A DNA stretch of 64,000 nt from Oenanthe sinensis. Taxonomy: Eukaryota > Streptophyta > Magnoliopsida > Apiales > Apiaceae. A program made the position numbers and the translations under genes. The DNA lies in NCBI GenBank assembly GCA_028671895.1, contig CM053801.1, positions 14,235,375 to 14,299,374 on the forward strand, read 5' to 3'. Position 1 is the stretch's first letter. Every line of letters starts with the position of its first letter. Under the pieces are notes generated by a model, which was not told the DNA's origin, ran no database searches, and saw only the letters and a program-made list of their open reading frames with translations. This document shows, in pieces, positions 60,264-64,000 of this stretch.

Positions 60264-60384
60264 ATATTTGATAAGCTATGAACCTTTGATCTCCAAGGGA
60301 GCAAGGGAGATGTTGCTAAATTAAAGCTTTCGTAGTTGCATTAATTTACGGTTGGATGATGGATATGTGAATTAAAGTGAGAAG

Positions 60385-60525
60385 CAGAAGGAGAGAGCTT
60401 CCTTCAGCCCAGTCATGGATAGAGATGGACAGGTGGAGGAAGAATGAATGAATCGGGAGATAGTGTTCCATCCTCTCCTCGTCTGTGCTTGGACTGAAGG
60501 GAGCTCCCTTCTTTTGTTTCCCTGC
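60385..60525 (+). ncRNA. MIR319: MIR319 microRNA precursor
   Basis: The mature sequence lies on the 3' arm at 60489-60509: TTGGACTGAAGG, then GAGCTCCCT, identical to miR319a/b as I know it. The 5' arm at about 60390-60418 (GAGAGAGCTTCCTTCAGCCC, then AGTCATGG) is its partner: AGCTtCCTTCAGcCCA opposes TGGACTGAAGGgAGCT. Pairing continues above the duplex through ATGGATAGAGATGGA against the complement of TCCTCTCCTCGTCTGTG, giving the long stem with a second paired section typical of MIR159/319 precursors, which are processed from the loop downward. miR319 targets TCP transcription factors that control leaf growth, and some MYBs. The arms are intact, so the locus looks functional. Neighbour genes suggest the MIR319C locus. 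Confidence 0.95.
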
Positions 60526-63500
60526 AGCTTCGCTTTTCCCTTTTTCCTATTTTTCTTGATCATTACTTAACTCATCATTCCATCGCCTTCCCTTTATGTA
60601 CCTTGTGGGAATTGTATTTTTGAAGGCCAAATCAATCCTGTTCCACAATCATAAATGCTTTTATTTTGATGTTTTTTTGCTTAACTTGAATATTTATGAA
60701 TCGTCGGTGACTAATGGGGAAACAAGTTGCATGCAAGTGGTCTTTTCTGTTCAACATAAAGATAAAATGATGGTTTTCTGGTCCTCTTTGTTTCGTCTTC
60801 TGTACTGTATCTATATAATATATCATCACATTTTCTCTCGTAGAAGATTATTCGATTCACTTGGTAACAATACCATGTTCAAATTATACTAAAATGATAT
60901 GATGCATCGACTGAATGGAACTCTGTGTTTAAACTTATTATTATTACTCTATAAATCTGTTAAGCTGATATTGAATTATTTAATCGCATACTTTACTTGT
61001 ATGTAAACATAAATTTGTGCAGAATGTCAACGAACAGTGCTGGGTTCATCAGCTAGCAACACTGAGATAAGAGATTAATACCAGAGTAAAGATTAAAGCG
61101 GACAGTCTGCCGATCATTCAAAACAGGTATCAGTTCATCATCTTTCCAGTAGCAAAGGCAAGGGTGACCTACACCAAGGAAGAAAGTAAGGATCGGAGAA
61201 ATTAAGATGTTAGTAGATGGGATTGAGAGGTTCAAGTTACAAGTATCTCTAATTTTTGAACTGAAGAGTTTGATAACTAGGACCCCATATTTGTGGGGTC
61301 TAAATTAATTTCTCACCAAAATATTGGGAGCGTGAGGGTTCAAACTCGAGATATTTCCTCAAGTTGATTGATAATAAGTTGAGTTACTAGCTCTCGTACA
61401 ATCATCTTAAGATCTATGCAGATGGACTTAATTGAATGATATATATTTAACAGGATCAACTATACTTCACAATATAAATTGAAGATGTTATCTTTACTTT
61501 GCAGGTAAGGAGCTGTAGCAGTCCTATTCATGGCCATTGGATTTACTGAACCGAGTCCCAAACAACACAGACCGAATTTGCAAAAGCTTCCGAACATAGT
61601 CCTGGCTAGTATGCTGCTTGTGACGAGCAGAGGACAGAAAAGAACGTTCAACTGCATCTATATTAAAAGTTGTTATCCGCAAAAACAAGAATTATTTGAT
61701 TGGGATTCAAGATTGATCGTTATGATTTGATATTATAACCAGGAAGGCAGGAACTAAGTTTTTCTAGAAGAGAAGCCGATCATCTGATTCACTGTGACAA
61801 TTCTGGGCTGGAACATGCACTTTCCAAGCCAAATGATCATTTTATGAAACTAATATCTTCATTGTTGATTATGTTCTGTGACCATGTTTCCATGTATTTT
61901 TGAAGCCAAGAAGCTTGATTCTATAACAGTCATGCATAGATTCAATATCCAAGGAGAATAACAGAACACGATAGCACCATTGCACAGATAATAGGCGGCG
62001 GAAAATTGATAATAAACTTGGCGGAAAAGATAGAAAAAGAGATATTGTTATCCTCTGAGAGGCTGACAAGCTGTAAACATGAGAAATGTGGACGGTGGTT
62101 AAGCCCTAAGCTGATCAGGACAAAAAAATCCTTCGTAGAAGCTTCTTGTGCACCTGATCACACTTCATTATAGCTTTTCACGAGTAGAATCCATGAAATG
62201 TCCAGTTCTGACATCAACATAAACAAATGATACGACTCATGTAGGTACCACGAACAGACAAAAATAATTATAACAAAATTAAAGAAATGTATACGAATGT
62301 GACTTGAGACCAGACTAAAGAATTTAGGTACACCTAATGATGAAAACTGAAATCTAACTGCTCCATGCGGGAGGATATAGAGATAATCAACCATGACACA
62401 GTATATTCTAGCGAATCGGTAAAATTTTTGCAGTGTTCGATCTATATGGACGTATATGCCAAGCTAGACAGAATTCAAAATTTTTGATTATATTATTAAT
62501 GATTACAAGGTAACATGTATGTTGCTAAACGAAAGTCGTTACTCGTTATAGATCCAGCATTTCATAACTGTTGCATTCCTCACAAGAAACCAAAGTCAAA
62601 TAACCAATTTGTGCTGAAATTGAGAATTTCTAATATTTTGTTGCTCAATGAGCCGAAGCCATGAGTTCCGTCTTAGATAGGTAGCATGTCTCACTCGAAC
62701 GTGAGGTCCGAATCTCTTACCCTCTAAGTCATTTTTAAATGTATATTTTAAGGTTTTAAAAAACATTCTTATAACCCACGATGAGTCGGGCAAAAGAATC
62801 GATATATGTGACACCAAAAATACGTGGCCGGCTTTAAAATCGGTCCCTTTGTGTCCGATTGATTAGATGATGGTACGATACCAGTGCTACAACAGTAGAA
62901 ATGGATATGAACCTTTTTCTTGATACTTGTGACTCCCACTTTGAGCATGGTCGCCGGGGCCTGTGAGTGTCATCATGATAAGTTTAAACTTGCGAAAGCT
63001 TCCATTTACTCGCATTGTCGATAATTCCATGAATTTAATCAGCAAAGTTTATTCTTCTTGTTATCATATCGGACGACAAGTGTTGCATAATTTTCTCTCC
63101 TCTCCACCAAGACCTGAGTGAGAGATAATACTCAGATGCCAGTAGTAGCCAACTTTTGCAATTTTATTTCTGTAGTCTCTTTTTTCCCTATATTTTTAGA
63201 CAAAGCTTGGTATTGTAATATCATGTTGCCCATTATTTCAAAAAGAAGAGGACATATTAACACCTGTATATCATGTATCTGTAGTTAGAACCATCATGAC
63301 TATCATCCTATGACAAAGCTTGGAATCGAGAACATTGACATACCATGTACCAAAACTTGTATATCTTTCCTTCTTTACAGACGTATCTTAAAATATTACA
63401 GCCGAATTTTACTGTCCACTTACTAACAGCTATATTGTAAATCATGATTTATGACCAGGATTAAAAGATAAAAACCTGAAAAATTAACATAATTAATCCT

Positions 63501-63869
63501 ACTTAGCTTCATTGGCAACCCAACAGATTGGACTTGTGATTGGTGTGCTAATTATCAGTAGAGGGTTCAATAATATTCACCGGAAATACTCAAATATAAT
63601 ATATGCCCCTGCTGCTGCTTTTTCTTATCTTCTTATTTTCATAAATCAAGATTTCGATAACAATAGCATTCATTATTACACATCTTTGCATATCACTACT
63701 ACATTTATTCCATGGGCTGCTGAACGTTTACCTCCAAACTACTCAGATTGTGATCTTCATACAGGAAAAGGAACATTCATGTGCTATTTTATGTTTGGGG
63801 AGAGCAATATTCAAGTAAATTGTAAAGTTTCTGCAGCCAATTCCAGTAGTTTTCTGAATTCTGAACATA
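60526..63869. other. Downstream flank of MIR319 and long intergenic stretch
   Basis: Probably includes the 3' part of the miR319 primary transcript, whose end I cannot see. Several frames of 60-120 codons exist on both strands but none has a motif or splice partners. Moderately AT-rich, and no clear transposon ends. Confidence 0.4.
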
Positions 63870-63965
63870 TTAAAGCTTAGACTTGACAGTCATTTTATCA
63901 TCAAAAACAATCATCACCTTTCCAATCACCTTTCTATCCCTTATAGCAGCAAATGCAAGGTTGGC
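63870..63965 (-). CDS. Last exon of a zinc-type quinone oxidoreductase with peroxisomal SKL end (partial)
   Basis: An acceptor TTGGCAG ends at 63966, and the exon reads ANLAFAAIRDRKVIGKVMIV, FDDKMTVKSKL, stop TAA at 63872-63870. A helix with AA..A...GK(V/I)(V/M)(I/L) is the C-terminal signature of medium-chain dehydrogenase/reductases of the quinone oxidoreductase type. The final SKL is a canonical PTS1 signal, so the enzyme should be peroxisomal; it recalls Arabidopsis At3g56460. The catalytic and NADPH-binding parts are outside the window. Family placement rests on 31 residues. Confidence 0.7.
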   Translation of the reverse strand, partial: ANLAFAAIRDRKVIGKVMIVFDDKMTVKSKL

Positions 63966-64000
63966 CTGCCAAAAGCATATAACATATATATTAGTTCTGT

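Noticed and set aside
60372..60563. 63-codon minus-strand frame over the MIR319 hairpin
   Set aside because: It is a by-product of the hairpin arms; the pairing and the mature sequence explain the region.
63512..63880. 122-codon plus-strand frame near the right edge
   Set aside because: Overlaps the antisense final exon of the oxidoreductase gene, has no motif and uneven composition; probably chance.

Overview
This window is plant nuclear DNA, most likely from a eudicot. The evidence is spliced genes with AT-rich introns, plastid-targeted proteins (a CP12), a type-A cytokinin response regulator, a MIR319 hairpin, and a dense load of MITEs, LTR and LINE fragments. I cannot name the species. 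Exon coordinates were worked out by hand from GT/AG boundaries, reading-phase agreement between exons and recognisable protein motifs; they have not been checked against transcripts.

Layout, left to right. 68-1859 (+): last three exons of an unrecognised gene. 2581-3644: a non-autonomous TIR transposon with a perfect 9-bp target duplication. 5211-5939 (+): intronless, probably plastid-targeted protein of unknown function. 7632-9512 (+): four-exon type I membrane protein. 12539-13064: second TIR element with a 9-bp duplication. 13851-15332 (+): type-A response regulator. 16787-17421: decayed LINE followed by a broken plastid trnT-GGU copy. 18827-21176 (+): complex III subunit QCR10, whose single intron holds two repeat insertions. 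22238-22757 (-): small gene broken by an apparent one-base frameshift, with a TATA box and two G-boxes. 24325-43126 (-): a 20-exon SHPRH-type SNF2/PHD/RING ubiquitin ligase whose introns hold Stowaway-like MITEs, a hAT-like relic and a Ty3/gypsy relic. 43870-44977 (-): PHT1 phosphate transporter pseudogene. 47231-47611 (+): CP12. 49263-51352 (+): cytosolic glyoxalase II. 52900-53432: hAT-type MITE with an 8-bp duplication. 53632-58471 (+): multi-pass membrane RING ligase of the RNFT type. 60385-60525 (+): MIR319. 63870-63965 (-): last exon of a zinc-type quinone oxidoreductase ending in the peroxisomal signal SKL; the rest lies beyond the window.

The genes do not form a pathway. Their order is informative: a type-A regulator, QCR10, SHPRH and MIR319 match, from memory, the order of ARR16, At2g40765, At2g40770 and MIR319C on Arabidopsis chromosome 2, so this looks like an ancestral linkage block loosened by transposons and a few extra genes.

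I found no clear sign of a wholly new system. The points most worth a second look are the MIR319 locus with a five-run G-quadruplex motif just upstream on the opposite strand, the frameshifted small gene with an intact-looking promoter, the recently dead phosphate transporter, and the well-delimited transposons.
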